Below the pieces are notes generated by a model. It worked only from the letters and a program-made list of their open reading frames with translations, was not told the DNA's origin and did no database searches. Positions 53,264 through 62,438 of a DNA stretch of 64,000 nt are shown in pieces; the first letter of the stretch is position 1; every line of letters begins with the position of its first letter. The DNA is from Pseudomonadota bacterium (GTDB lineage: Bacteria > Pseudomonadota > Gammaproteobacteria > Burkholderiales > Burkholderiaceae_C), in assembly GCA_018241265.1 (NCBI GenBank), contig JAFEEF010000007.1:34693-98692 (forward strand). The letters run 5' to 3'. The position numbers and the translations under genes were made by a program.

Positions 53264-55018
53264 TCAGCGGGCCGCGGCCTCGCGGTCCAGCCATGCGGCG
53301 ACTTCGGCGCGCGCTGCCGGCCCGTGGATCGGCAGCACGACGACGTCGCCGGGCCGCGCCCACGCGACGGCACGGCGCGCCGCATGGGCCTCGAGCGATT
53401 CGAACGCGATGGCGTCTACCGCCAAGCCGCGCCGCAGCAGCGCTTCGCGCAAGACCGCGGCGACCTCGCCGGGCGCGCGGCCGCGCTCCATGCCGGCAAT
53501 GTCCTTCAGCACCACCAGTGCGGGCCGATAGGCCGCGGCGGCGGCAGCGAGCGCGCGGATCTCGGCATCGGCGCGGTTGCCGGCCTGACCAAGCACCAGC
53601 GCGAGGCGGCCATGGGGTTCGGCGGTCGCCGCGGCCAGCAGGCCGGACAGGCCGTCGGGGTTGTGCGCATAGTCGACGATCACGCGCGCGCCGCCTATCG
53701 TCCAGCGCTGCAACCGGCCCGGGTTGTCGGCGTTGGCGGCACCGAAGCGCGCGCACACCGCGGCGGTCGCAGCCGGCGCCAGCCCGAGCGCAGCCGCCAC
53801 CAGCGCCCCGCCGAGCAGGTTCGCGACGTTGTAGCGGGCATGGCCGCCGAGCGTCAGCGGCATGGCCGCGACCTCGCCCAGGTCCGCGTCGATACCGCGC
53901 GCGGACCACGCGAGGCGCATGCGGCCGTCACGCACGCCGCAGGTCGCGCCGCCTCGCCCACGGGTCGCCGCGAGCCGCGGATGCGCATCGTCGACGGAGA
54001 ACCAGCCGATCGGGCAAGCGAGCCCCGTGGCCCGTTCGACGAGCATCGCATCGTCGGCGTTCAGCACCAGCAGGCCGCGCGGCCCGATCGCCCGCGCGAC
54101 GACGAGCTTGGCATCGGCCAGGCCTTGCAGGTCGTCGATGCCGTATTCGCCGTAGTGGTCGGCGCTGAGGTTGGTGACGATCGCGGCATCGGCCTCAGCC
54201 AATGCCAGGCCGCGGCGCAGGATGCCGCCGCGGGCGGTCTCGAGCACGGCAACGTCGACGCGCTCGTCGCGCAGGATGCGGCGCGCGCCGGCCGGACCGG
54301 AATAGTCGCCGCGGTCGAGCAGGTCGCCGTCGACCGACACGCCCTCGGTCGACGAGATGCCGGCACGCAGGCCGGCTACGCGCGCGACCGCGGCGACGAA
54401 GCGCACCGTGGTCGTCTTGCCGTTGCTGCCGGTGACGAGCGCCGTGGGGATCGCATGCAGGCGATCCCACGCGATGTCGGCCGCCGTCGGCAGCGTGGCG
54501 AGCGGCCAGGTCTGCGCACCCGCACCGCTCCCGATGCTCACGGCGTCGTCGTCGATCAGCAGCGGCAGGTCGTGCGCTTGCGCGGTACCGGACAACGCGA
54601 CGAGCGCGGGCCGCCGCTCTGCCTCGGCTTGCCTGTTCAAATAGGCCAGCGCGTCGGCATCGGCGGCGATCGGCGGCGCACCTTCGACCTCGGGGAGCCA
54701 GGCGCGACCCAGCGCGCGCTGGCACGCCCACTCGTTGACGCTCGTCGCGGTCAGCAACCGGTCGATCGGTGCCGTCAGCGCGAGATGCGCGCCGCCCTGG
54801 TGATGCCGGACGACCGCGAGCCCACCGGGCCAGCCGAGCGACGCCCGAGCCTGCGCGATGCGCGCACGCCAGGCTGCCTCGAAAGCGGCGTCGACGACGA
54901 CATCCGGCCGCGTCTCGAGGACCGCGCCGCAGTCGAAGAAGAACAGGTTCGGGCCGGTGAGACGGCGCGAGTCGTCGTAGGCCGGTTCGGCCTCGGCGGC
55001 CCGGGACGGTTCGGTCAT
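53264..55018 (-). CDS. Mur-ligase-family partner of cyanophycin synthetase (CphA-like second protein)
   Basis: A 584-residue protein with a central and C-terminal Mur-ligase fold. The ATP P-loop GSNGKTTT is at 197-204, ETARGGILRRGLAL follows, and VDYAHNPDGLSGLL marks the C-domain. The first 180 residues lack the ATP-grasp domain present in CphA. Proteins like this follow cphA in many beta-proteobacteria; their exact role in polymer synthesis is not settled here. Starts at 55018 and 55045 are both possible; the cphA stop is just upstream at 55068. Confidence 0.85.
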   Translation of the reverse strand: MTEPSRAAEAEPAYDDSRRLTGPNLFFFDCGAVLETRPDVVVDAAFEAAWRARIAQARASLGWPGGLAVVRHHQGGAHLALTAPIDRLLTATSVNEWACQRALGRAWLPEVEGAPPIAADADALAYLNRQAEAERRPALVALSGTAQAHDLPLLIDDDAVSIGSGAGAQTWPLATLPTAADIAWDRLHAIPTALVTGSNGKTTTVRFVAAVARVAGLRAGISSTEGVSVDGDLLDRGDYSGPAGARRILRDERVDVAVLETARGGILRRGLALAEADAAIVTNLSADHYGEYGIDDLQGLADAKLVVARAIGPRGLLVLNADDAMLVERATGLACPIGWFSVDDAHPRLAATRGRGGATCGVRDGRMRLAWSARGIDADLGEVAAMPLTLGGHARYNVANLLGGALVAAALGLAPAATAAVCARFGAANADNPGRLQRWTIGGARVIVDYAHNPDGLSGLLAAATAEPHGRLALVLGQAGNRADAEIRALAAAAAAYRPALVVLKDIAGMERGRAPGEVAAVLREALLRRGLAVDAIAFESLEAHAARRAVAWARPGDVVVLPIHGPAARAEVAAWLDREAAAR

Positions 55019-55067
55019 GTCGGGAGCGTTCAGCGCCTGCGGCATGGTCCGCCGCAGGCCACGGGCG

Positions 55068-57857
55068 TCAGTCGTTCGCTTCGCGCGACACCGAGATGCC
55101 GCGCTCGTCGCGCACGATGCCTTCGATGTCGACGACCGCCGCGGCGGCTTCTTCGATCAGCGGCGCCGCCGGCACGTCGCGGCGTTCCGGCGCGCGCTCG
55201 CCGGTGCGCTCGGGCTTGAACTTGATCACCTGCTTCCACGAGCGCGTCAGCGCGTCGGCGAAGATCAGCACGAGGTCGCCCGAGCGGCCCATGCGCAGCG
55301 CCCGCTCGATCGCCTCCTGCTCGTCGGGGATCAGCTCGATCGCGTCGGCCGGCACGCCCTTTTCCTGCAGCCGCGCCGACATGATCTTCGGCACCTCGTC
55401 GGCCGCACGGCCGCGCAACGCATCGTCGCGCCGGCAGATGTAGTGGTCGAAGCGGCCGGCCACCGCGTCGGCGATCGCATGCAGGTCTTCGTCGCGCCGG
55501 TCGCCCGGACCGGCGAGTACGACGATGCGCCGGCCGAGCACGTCGAGCCGCTGCGCGAGGTCGGCCATCGTCGCGACCGCATGCGCGTTGTGGCCGTAGT
55601 CGAACAGCACCTTGAACGGATGCTCGTTGAAGACGTTCATGCGGCCCGGCGCCTGGAAGAACGTCGTGTCGAAGGTGCGCAGCCCCTGCCGGATCGCATC
55701 GAGCTTCATGCCGAGCGCATAGGCACAGGCGGCGGCGAACATCGCGTTCTGCACGTTGTGGAGCGCGCGGCCTTCGAGCGTCGCCGGGATCAGGTGCGTC
55801 CACAGCAGCGGCAGGTGGCTGCCCTTGTCGTACACCGTGATCATCTGGCCGTTGACGCCGGCCTCGAGCGCGACCGCGCGGCCGCCGGCACGGATGTGCT
55901 CGCGCACCAGCGCATGCTGCGGGTTCATCGTCACGTAGCACAGCACCTTGGCGTCGGTGTAGCCCGACATCTTGAAGACCAGCGGATCGTCGGCGTTCAG
56001 CACCGCGCAATCGGTCGCGACCTCGGGGATGATGCGCTTGACCTCGGCGAGCTGCTCCAGCGTGTCGACACCTTTCAGCCCGAGGTGGTCCGACTGCACG
56101 TTGAGCACCGCGCCGACGTTGACGCTGGAGACGCCCATACCGGCGCGCAGCAGCCCGCCGCGCGCGGTCTCGAGCACCGCGAGGTCGATGATCGGATCGG
56201 CCAGCACCATGCGTGCCGACACCGGCCCCGTCATGTCGCCCTCGACGGTGCGCTGGCCGTCGATGTAGACGCCGTCGGTGCTGGTGAAGCCCGGCACGTA
56301 GCCGGCCATCTTCGCGATGTGCGCGAGCATGCGCGTGGTCGTCGTCTTGCCGTTGGTGCCGGTGATCGCGCAGATCGGCACGCGCGACGGCGCATGCGCC
56401 GGGAACAGCATCTCGATCACCGGGCCGGCGACGTCGCGCGGCGTGCCTTCGCTGGGCGCCACGTGCATGCGGAAGCCCGGCGCGGCGTTGACCTCGCAGA
56501 TGCCGCCGCCTATCGTCCGGTAGCTCTCGGCGATGTTGCTCGACAGGAAGTCGACGCCGCCCACGTCGAGGCCGATCGCGCGGATCGCCCGCACCGCCAT
56601 CTCGCGGTTGTCGGGATGGATGATGTCGGTGACGTCGGTCGCGGTGCCGCCGGTCGACAGGTTCGCGGTCGAGCGCAGGTAGATCGCGCGGCCCGCCTCG
56701 GGCACGGTGTCGGCGGTGACGCCGGCGCGCTCCATCATCATCTCGGCCTGCGCATCGAGCACGAGGCGCGTCAGCACCTTCTCGTGGCCGATGCCGCGGC
56801 GCGGATCCTGGTTGACGATGTCGACGAGCTGCCGGATCGTGTGCTCGCCGTCGCCGACCACATGGCCGGGCGTGCGCTTGGTCGCCGCGACGAGCTCGCC
56901 GTTGACCACGAGCAGCCGGTGGTCGTCGCCTTCGAGGAAGGTCTCGACGATGACCGAGCGCGAGTGCTCGCGCGCCGCGGCGAAGCCCGCCTTGACCTCG
57001 TCGTCGCTCATCAGCCGGATCGAGATGCCGCGGCCGTGGTTGCCGTTGTACGGCTTGGTCACGACCGGCAGGCCGAGCCGGTTGGCGGCGCGCACCGCCT
57101 GCCCTTCGCTCTGCACCAGCTCCTGGCGCGGCACCGGCAGGCCGAGGCCGGCGAGGATCTTGTTGGTCTCTTCCTTGTCGCTCGCGAGCTCGACCGCGAT
57201 GTGCGGCGTGCGCGCCGTGATCGTCGCCTGGATGCGCTGCTGGTACTTGCCGTGGCCGAGCTGCACGAGCGACTGGTCGTTGAGGCGCATCCACGGGATG
57301 TCGCGCTCTTCGGCCGCCTTCACGAGCGACGCCGTCGACGGCCCGAGCGCGCGGCGCTGCGCGTACTGGATGAAGGCATCGCGCGCGGTCGGCCAGTCCC
57401 AGTCGTCGGGCACCGCGTCCTTGGGTCGGATCGCTTCGGGCAGCAGCGAGCAGAGCAGCTTGATCGCCAGCTCGCCGGCCGCCACGCCCTCCTCGCGCTG
57501 CGCGTACTCGTAGACCACGGTGTAGTGGCCCGGCTGGCCGTCGATGCTGCGCGTCTTGCCGAACGTGACGTCCTCGCCGGCGATGTTTTGTAGCTCGATA
57601 GCAACATGCTCCAGCACGTGGCCTAGCCAGGTGCCGTCTTCTTCATTCATTCTGCGGATGAAACCGCCGGGGGTTCTGTAGGAACATCCGTGCTCGGCGA
57701 GGCCGGGCAAGGCGGCGACGAGGGCGTCGACGTAGGTCTTGCCGAGGCGGCCGGTGGGCCATTGTTCGAGTTCGCCCAGGCTAAGGACCAGGCGGATGAC
57801 GGGAAAGTGAGCGTAGAGGGAGGGGCCCACGTAGATGGAGCGATCAGCAATGTGCAT
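55068..57857 (-). CDS. cphA: Cyanophycin synthetase
   Basis: A 929-residue enzyme that polymerises Asp and Arg into cyanophycin using ATP. The N-terminal domain starts RSIYVGPSLYAHFPVIRL. An ATP-grasp domain (about 215-475) has VTKPYNGNHGRGISI and CEVNAAPGFRMH. The Mur-ligase domain has P-loop GTNGKTTTT (500-508), ETARGGLLRAGM and DYGHNAHAV. The ATG at 57857 places the conserved N-terminus correctly; a longer frame to 57932 runs into AT-rich upstream sequence. It heads a two-gene operon with the CphA-like ligase. Synthesis stores nitrogen and carbon as insoluble granules. Confidence 0.95.
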   Translation of the reverse strand: MHIADRSIYVGPSLYAHFPVIRLVLSLGELEQWPTGRLGKTYVDALVAALPGLAEHGCSYRTPGGFIRRMNEEDGTWLGHVLEHVAIELQNIAGEDVTFGKTRSIDGQPGHYTVVYEYAQREEGVAAGELAIKLLCSLLPEAIRPKDAVPDDWDWPTARDAFIQYAQRRALGPSTASLVKAAEERDIPWMRLNDQSLVQLGHGKYQQRIQATITARTPHIAVELASDKEETNKILAGLGLPVPRQELVQSEGQAVRAANRLGLPVVTKPYNGNHGRGISIRLMSDDEVKAGFAAAREHSRSVIVETFLEGDDHRLLVVNGELVAATKRTPGHVVGDGEHTIRQLVDIVNQDPRRGIGHEKVLTRLVLDAQAEMMMERAGVTADTVPEAGRAIYLRSTANLSTGGTATDVTDIIHPDNREMAVRAIRAIGLDVGGVDFLSSNIAESYRTIGGGICEVNAAPGFRMHVAPSEGTPRDVAGPVIEMLFPAHAPSRVPICAITGTNGKTTTTRMLAHIAKMAGYVPGFTSTDGVYIDGQRTVEGDMTGPVSARMVLADPIIDLAVLETARGGLLRAGMGVSSVNVGAVLNVQSDHLGLKGVDTLEQLAEVKRIIPEVATDCAVLNADDPLVFKMSGYTDAKVLCYVTMNPQHALVREHIRAGGRAVALEAGVNGQMITVYDKGSHLPLLWTHLIPATLEGRALHNVQNAMFAAACAYALGMKLDAIRQGLRTFDTTFFQAPGRMNVFNEHPFKVLFDYGHNAHAVATMADLAQRLDVLGRRIVVLAGPGDRRDEDLHAIADAVAGRFDHYICRRDDALRGRAADEVPKIMSARLQEKGVPADAIELIPDEQEAIERALRMGRSGDLVLIFADALTRSWKQVIKFKPERTGERAPERRDVPAAPLIEEAAAAVVDIEGIVRDERGISVSREAND

Positions 57858-57993
57858 AGACCAATATACATGAGTAGTGTTAGTAATCAAAGATCTCTTC
57901 GATGGAACGAACGCGATGGGCCGCAAGGCCAACGGTTGACTTCCAGCTTGCAGATCTTTGGATCTACAGGACCATCACAAGAGGACTAATGGA
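57858..57993. promoter_or_regulatory. AT-richer divergent region, cphA / secreted protein
   Basis: About 136 bases, clearly lower in GC than the surroundings. It must hold the cphA promoter and that of the plus-strand gene. No certain -35/-10 pair was chosen. The composition change begins here and continues to about 60.1 kb. Confidence 0.3.
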
Positions 57994-58575
57994 ATGAAGA
58001 CAAGCATTGCCATCAGGCGATTCATATTGCTCGCCGTTCTGGCTGCCAGCCTCCCTTCGTTCGCACAACAGGGGCCACCATGGAAGAAGCTCCCCATAAT
58101 AAGCTTTAGCAACGTTGACGAGCTTAGAGCGTACATCCAGAAGCTCAATCTTTCTCCAGCATGGAAGTCGTGGACTAACATAAACACGACGCCCCAATCG
58201 TGCACCACACTACGATGCCCTATAACGCTCACCGTCGTGCGGCCTGATCCCGAATCGGATCTTTGCCTGATCACGCCCTCTCCCTATGAATACGACATAT
58301 CCAAGCCAGCGTTTATTTCTTGGACAATCCAAAGCCCTGGATTCAAATTCCATGACAACCAGCCCCTCCTCTATAGCTATCCAGATCCGAACTCCAACGA
58401 TCCTGCATACGATATCTTTGACCCTCCGCTTCAACTCGACGACGCCCACCTGATTACACTCGATCTTCATGGCCGGAAACGTCGCATAAGATACGACTTT
58501 CAAATCGACTATCAGACCTCGACTGGAGACTATCAAGGCTGCCTACTCGTCGATCCGGTAATTTACAACATGTGA
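57994..58575 (+). CDS. Low-GC exported protein of unknown function
   Basis: A 193-residue protein with a signal peptide (FILLAVLAASLPSFA). The mature part is rich in Pro, Tyr and Asp, with four cysteines (in SCTTLRC, LCLIT and GCLL) that could form two disulfides. No family was recognised. Codon use is far less GC-biased than in the flanking genes, which suggests recent acquisition. GAGGA lies 8 bases before the ATG at 57994. Its 3' end overlaps the convergent cyclase/TPR gene by 13 bases. Confidence 0.65.
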   Translation: MKTSIAIRRFILLAVLAASLPSFAQQGPPWKKLPIISFSNVDELRAYIQKLNLSPAWKSWTNINTTPQSCTTLRCPITLTVVRPDPESDLCLITPSPYEYDISKPAFISWTIQSPGFKFHDNQPLLYSYPDPNSNDPAYDIFDPPLQLDDAHLITLDLHGRKRRIRYDFQIDYQTSTGDYQGCLLVDPVIYNM

Positions 58576-61457
58576 CGCAATGTCGGTACGAGGCCGACAA
58601 GCTCCACTAGCGATGCATGTAGCTCAGACCCGGGCAGCACCCTAATGTTGCGAAGATGCTTGTCAATGGAGGCGAATGCGCGCTCGGCCGCGTCAGGCAC
58701 TCCGAGTCTTAGTTCCATTAGAAATCGGCGCGAAAGAGCAAAAACAAGCATCTCTTCATCCAACAATTCATCGAGAATCGCTTCGGCTCGAGAAAAACAG
58801 GCCGCGGCCAATTCGTAGTCCGAGCGCGAGGCGTGCAGACTTCCCAGATAGATATTTGTTTGCGCCTCAGAGCGAGCGTCACCCATTCTATTGGAAATTT
58901 TTATGGAACGCTCGTAGTTTTCCTTTGCAGAATCTAGTTCTCCGCTCAATTCGTCCACCATGCCCAAGTTGCAGGTAGCAATGGCTTCCAGCCTTACATG
59001 TCCAATTTCCCTAGCAATTAATTGAGCTGCGTCGAACTGATGACGCGCTTCGACAAGGCGTTTCTGTGCATAGTATGCCATTCCCAGATTGCAGTGCGCG
59101 TTTCCTTCCCATCGCCGATCTCCTACATCCTTTGACAATTCGAGCGCCGCGGCATGATGATTCTCTGCTTCAGCCAACGATCCTTGTTCAAAATGAATAT
59201 TTCCGAGATTTCCTAGCAGTCCTCCTTCCCATTGCTTGTCTCCATTCGTCACGGCAATCTTTAGAGCCTTTTCGTACAGGACCGCAGCCTTGTCTCGATC
59301 ACCAGCGACTGACGCACAGGTTCCGAGGTCATTGAGAATCTGACAGCGCAGAGTCGCCTCGCCCAGAGAATCAGCCAGGGGTTGGGCTTGATGCAAGAGT
59401 TCGTTCGCAAGATTCAGCCGGCCAACCGTGAAATGGTGCTGCGCCAGGCCACCGAGCAGCCGAGCCTGGAGCAGTTTATCGTCGTGTTGGGCCGCTATCT
59501 CCAGCCCCGCCTCAAATTTCACCCGGGCCGATGCGCTTTGCCCGATCGCGTGCAATGCCAGTCCCGCAATCCACATGACTGCCGCGGAGTCCTGTGGATG
59601 CAATCCAGCATGGATTGCCTGTACACCAGAGGCGAGTTCAGCCGCGAGCGGAATGGGACCCCTCAATCTCAACACCGCCCATGCGCCCAGTAGGGCCGAT
59701 GTCGCCGCGTGACCATCCCCGGCGGTTGTTGCGCGTCGACAAGCAGCTACCAAGTTCTCACTCTCAGCACAGCGGTCGGCAGATGCTTGGCGCTCATTGA
59801 GGGCTGCGAACCAACCCCAATGGCGCCGAGCCGTCTCGCCGGTTCGATTGGCGCGTTCTTCTAGTTCAACTAGGCGCCCAGCCGCGTATGCTTGCACCGT
59901 GGACAACATGTCGAATCGGCGCTCACGGGTATTCCGTATTAGTGACTTGCCCACGAGCGATTGAATGACATTTGCCACCCATTCTTCCTGTGCGCCGCAC
60001 GGGTGAAGATCGACAACAGCCTCCGCGGACTCGAGTGCAAATCCCCCTTCGAACACCGAGAGTTGTGCGAGCGCGAGCTTTTCCGGTCCTGGTAGCAGCC
60101 CCCACGACCAGTCGAGCGTCGCACGTAGCGTCGCCTGCCTGTCTGGCCGCCCGCCGCTGGACACGAGCAACTTGAACCGCTCTCTCATCCGCTCGAGAAG
60201 CATGCGCGGCGACATCACGCGCACGCGCGCGGCCGCCAACTCGATTGCGAGCGGTAGGCCGTCGAGCAGCTTCACCAACGGCTCGATGACGGCACGGTCG
60301 TCGGCCGTTGGCTCGTAGCTCGATCTAGCCGCCGTGGCGCGCTGCAGGAATAGCGACGCCCCCTCACCCCAAGGCAGCGGATCGAGCACCATTGCCTCCT
60401 CGCCGACGATTCCCAGCGCCTCACGCGACGTCACGATAAAGCGCGCATCGGCCGCGCGATCAAGCCAGCGGCCGAGCGTGGCCTCGGCATGCCGCGCCAC
60501 CTGCTCGTAGTTGTCCAGGATCACGAGGCACGCCCCGCGCCCCGCGATCGCGTGGGCGAGTTGGCCGAGCGGGTCGGCTCCGGACAACGGCACATCCAGC
60601 CCCTGCCCGACCGCATACGCGATGCCGTCGACGGTCGTCGCCGGCGCCAGGTCGCAGAACCACACGCCGCCCGGGAAGTCGCCGAGCCATGTCCAGCCAT
60701 AGCGCTTGGCGAGACGGGTCTTGCCGGAACCCCCGGCGCCGAGAATGGAAACCAGCCGGGCGCCGGCCTCGAAGCGGCGGGTCAGTTCCTGCAGCGAGTC
60801 TTTCCGGCCGACGAACGAGTCGCGTTCGGCCGGCAGGCTGTGCCGCACCTCGCGCAGCGGCAGCCAGAAGTCGCCGCGTTGCACGACACGATAGCTCTTG
60901 GTCGAATCCGGCGGCGGCGTGAAGGCCGCGCCGATGCCACCGACCTCGAAAATCTCCACCGGCTCCGCCAGCCCCTTCATGCGCCAATGGCCGTGGCTGT
61001 GCGCCTGCCTGCTCGCCGCAGCACCCAGCGCCGCCCGCGCCGCTGCAGTCAGCAGCGTCTGCCCGCCCTGCGCGATCGCCATCACACGCGCGGTAGCCGC
61101 CTTGGCGATCCCCTCCATCTCGACCGGCTTGGCGCCGCGCGCGATGTGCTCCGGCGCGTTGTCGCGCGCGATCAATTCGCCAACGTGGATGCCGACGCGC
61201 GCCGCCAGCTCCCCATGCAGCGCCGGCAACGCGGCGTGATAGGCAAGCGCATACCCGACCGCATCGGCCGCCGCGGCGAAGACGAGCAGGAAGCCGTCGC
61301 TCTTGTCGATCTCACGACCGCGCCACTCGACCAGCAGGTTGCGCGCCATCTGGTCGTGCGACGCCCACAGCACCGACGCGTCGCGGTCGCCAAGCTGCTC
61401 CGACAGCCGCGTGCTGTCGACCAGATCCAACATCAGGAGCGCGTGCTGGTCGCCCAT
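58563..61457 (-). CDS. Cyclase-like / AAA ATPase / TPR regulatory protein
   Basis: A 964-residue multi-domain protein. Residues 1-170 are a class III nucleotide-cyclase-like domain (LMLDLVDSTRLSEQLGD, GREIDKSDGFLLVF, VGIHVGELI). A NACHT/AfsR-like ATPase follows with P-loop ILGAGGSGKTRLAKRYG and LVILDNYEQV (Walker B). The C-terminal half (about 560-960) is TPR repeats such as LGNLGNIHFEQGSLAEAENHHAAALELSKDVGD. The cyclase domain keeps metal aspartates but lacks the usual VNxAAR, reading VEMEGIAKAATARVM, so it may be inactive. Base composition shifts from GC-rich at the N-terminal end to much lower GC over the TPR part. Function is unknown; ligand-sensing regulator is likely. Confidence 0.82.
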   Translation of the reverse strand: MGDQHALLMLDLVDSTRLSEQLGDRDASVLWASHDQMARNLLVEWRGREIDKSDGFLLVFAAAADAVGYALAYHAALPALHGELAARVGIHVGELIARDNAPEHIARGAKPVEMEGIAKAATARVMAIAQGGQTLLTAAARAALGAAASRQAHSHGHWRMKGLAEPVEIFEVGGIGAAFTPPPDSTKSYRVVQRGDFWLPLREVRHSLPAERDSFVGRKDSLQELTRRFEAGARLVSILGAGGSGKTRLAKRYGWTWLGDFPGGVWFCDLAPATTVDGIAYAVGQGLDVPLSGADPLGQLAHAIAGRGACLVILDNYEQVARHAEATLGRWLDRAADARFIVTSREALGIVGEEAMVLDPLPWGEGASLFLQRATAARSSYEPTADDRAVIEPLVKLLDGLPLAIELAAARVRVMSPRMLLERMRERFKLLVSSGGRPDRQATLRATLDWSWGLLPGPEKLALAQLSVFEGGFALESAEAVVDLHPCGAQEEWVANVIQSLVGKSLIRNTRERRFDMLSTVQAYAAGRLVELEERANRTGETARRHWGWFAALNERQASADRCAESENLVAACRRATTAGDGHAATSALLGAWAVLRLRGPIPLAAELASGVQAIHAGLHPQDSAAVMWIAGLALHAIGQSASARVKFEAGLEIAAQHDDKLLQARLLGGLAQHHFTVGRLNLANELLHQAQPLADSLGEATLRCQILNDLGTCASVAGDRDKAAVLYEKALKIAVTNGDKQWEGGLLGNLGNIHFEQGSLAEAENHHAAALELSKDVGDRRWEGNAHCNLGMAYYAQKRLVEARHQFDAAQLIAREIGHVRLEAIATCNLGMVDELSGELDSAKENYERSIKISNRMGDARSEAQTNIYLGSLHASRSDYELAAACFSRAEAILDELLDEEMLVFALSRRFLMELRLGVPDAAERAFASIDKHLRNIRVLPGSELHASLVELVGLVPTLRHML

Positions 61458-61565
61458 CGCCGTGATCGTCGTCGTCAACGCGTGGCGGGCCCACGCAGCC
61501 GTGCGCCGCACTCTAACCGATCGGCCGTCCGGGCCGAAGCTGCCCGGCTCGCAAGGCGAACGACG

Positions 61566-62408
61566 CTATTCCTTGGCGGTCAGCAGCGTGCCCGGCGACG
61601 CCTTGCGCGTCTGCAGATTGAACCTCGCCCCCGCCGCGAGCATGTGCAGCCTGAGCCCGAGCAGGCACACCGGCTGACCCTCGTCCACCTGATCCATCGA
61701 CGAGAACTCGAGCTCGTTCGCATCGACGATGGTCACGCCGCCCGAGCCGGCGACTTCGAGCGTGTTGTCCGGCCCGATGAAGGCCGCGGTGTCCTCGTCG
61801 AGGCCGATGCCGACCGCGAACGGGTTGTAGGCCAGCGACGTGACCAGCCGGCCGAGCCGATCGCGCTGGCGGAAGTGCTGGTCGATCACGAAGCGGTTCG
61901 TCAGGCCGAGGCCCGGCGCGAGGCGCACGCTGCCGGCGATCGCTGCGCCGCCTTCGTCGCCGAACGCGATCATGTGCTCGGACAGGAAGCTCGCGCCCGC
62001 GCTCGTGCCGGCGACATGCATGCCGGCCGCGTTGCGCGCGCGGATCGCCTTGGCGACCGGCGTGCCGCCGAGGATGGTCGTCAGGCGGAGCTGGTTGCCG
62101 CCGGTGAAGAACACGCCGCTCGCCGCCTCGATCTGCTCGAGCCGGCCGGGCTCGCTGCAGTCGCGCCGCGTGTCGAAGTCGAGCGATACCGCCGCGGCGG
62201 CGCCGAGGTCGGCAAAGATCTGTTCGTAGCGCGTGCCGGTATCGCGCAGCCGGCTCGCGGTCGGGATCACGACGATGCGCGCGTCGGCGCCGCCGCACAG
62301 CCGCACGAAGCGGCCGAGGATGTCGGCGTCGTGGCGCTTCTCTTCGGCGCCGCCGATCGGAATGATCCAGCCGCGCTCGGCGCCTTCAGGAACTCTCGCA
62401 GGACACAT
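61566..62408 (-). CDS. cphB: Cyanophycinase (peptidase S51)
   Basis: A 280-residue serine exopeptidase that cuts cyanophycin to beta-Asp-Arg dipeptides. WIIPIGGAEEK is the family start, and the nucleophile S136 is in HVAGTSAGASF. FFTGGNQLRL and the histidine in IDQHFRQRDRLGRL complete the known sites. No signal peptide, so it acts on intracellular granules. The ATG at 62408 is preferred over a GTG 12 bases upstream. It follows iadA by 30 bases in the same direction. Confidence 0.93.
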   Translation of the reverse strand: MCPARVPEGAERGWIIPIGGAEEKRHDADILGRFVRLCGGADARIVVIPTASRLRDTGTRYEQIFADLGAAAAVSLDFDTRRDCSEPGRLEQIEAASGVFFTGGNQLRLTTILGGTPVAKAIRARNAAGMHVAGTSAGASFLSEHMIAFGDEGGAAIAGSVRLAPGLGLTNRFVIDQHFRQRDRLGRLVTSLAYNPFAVGIGLDEDTAAFIGPDNTLEVAGSGGVTIVDANELEFSSMDQVDEGQPVCLLGLRLHMLAAGARFNLQTRKASPGTLLTAKE

Positions 62409-62438
62409 GCAAACAGGCACCGGGATGAATGACGGCCG

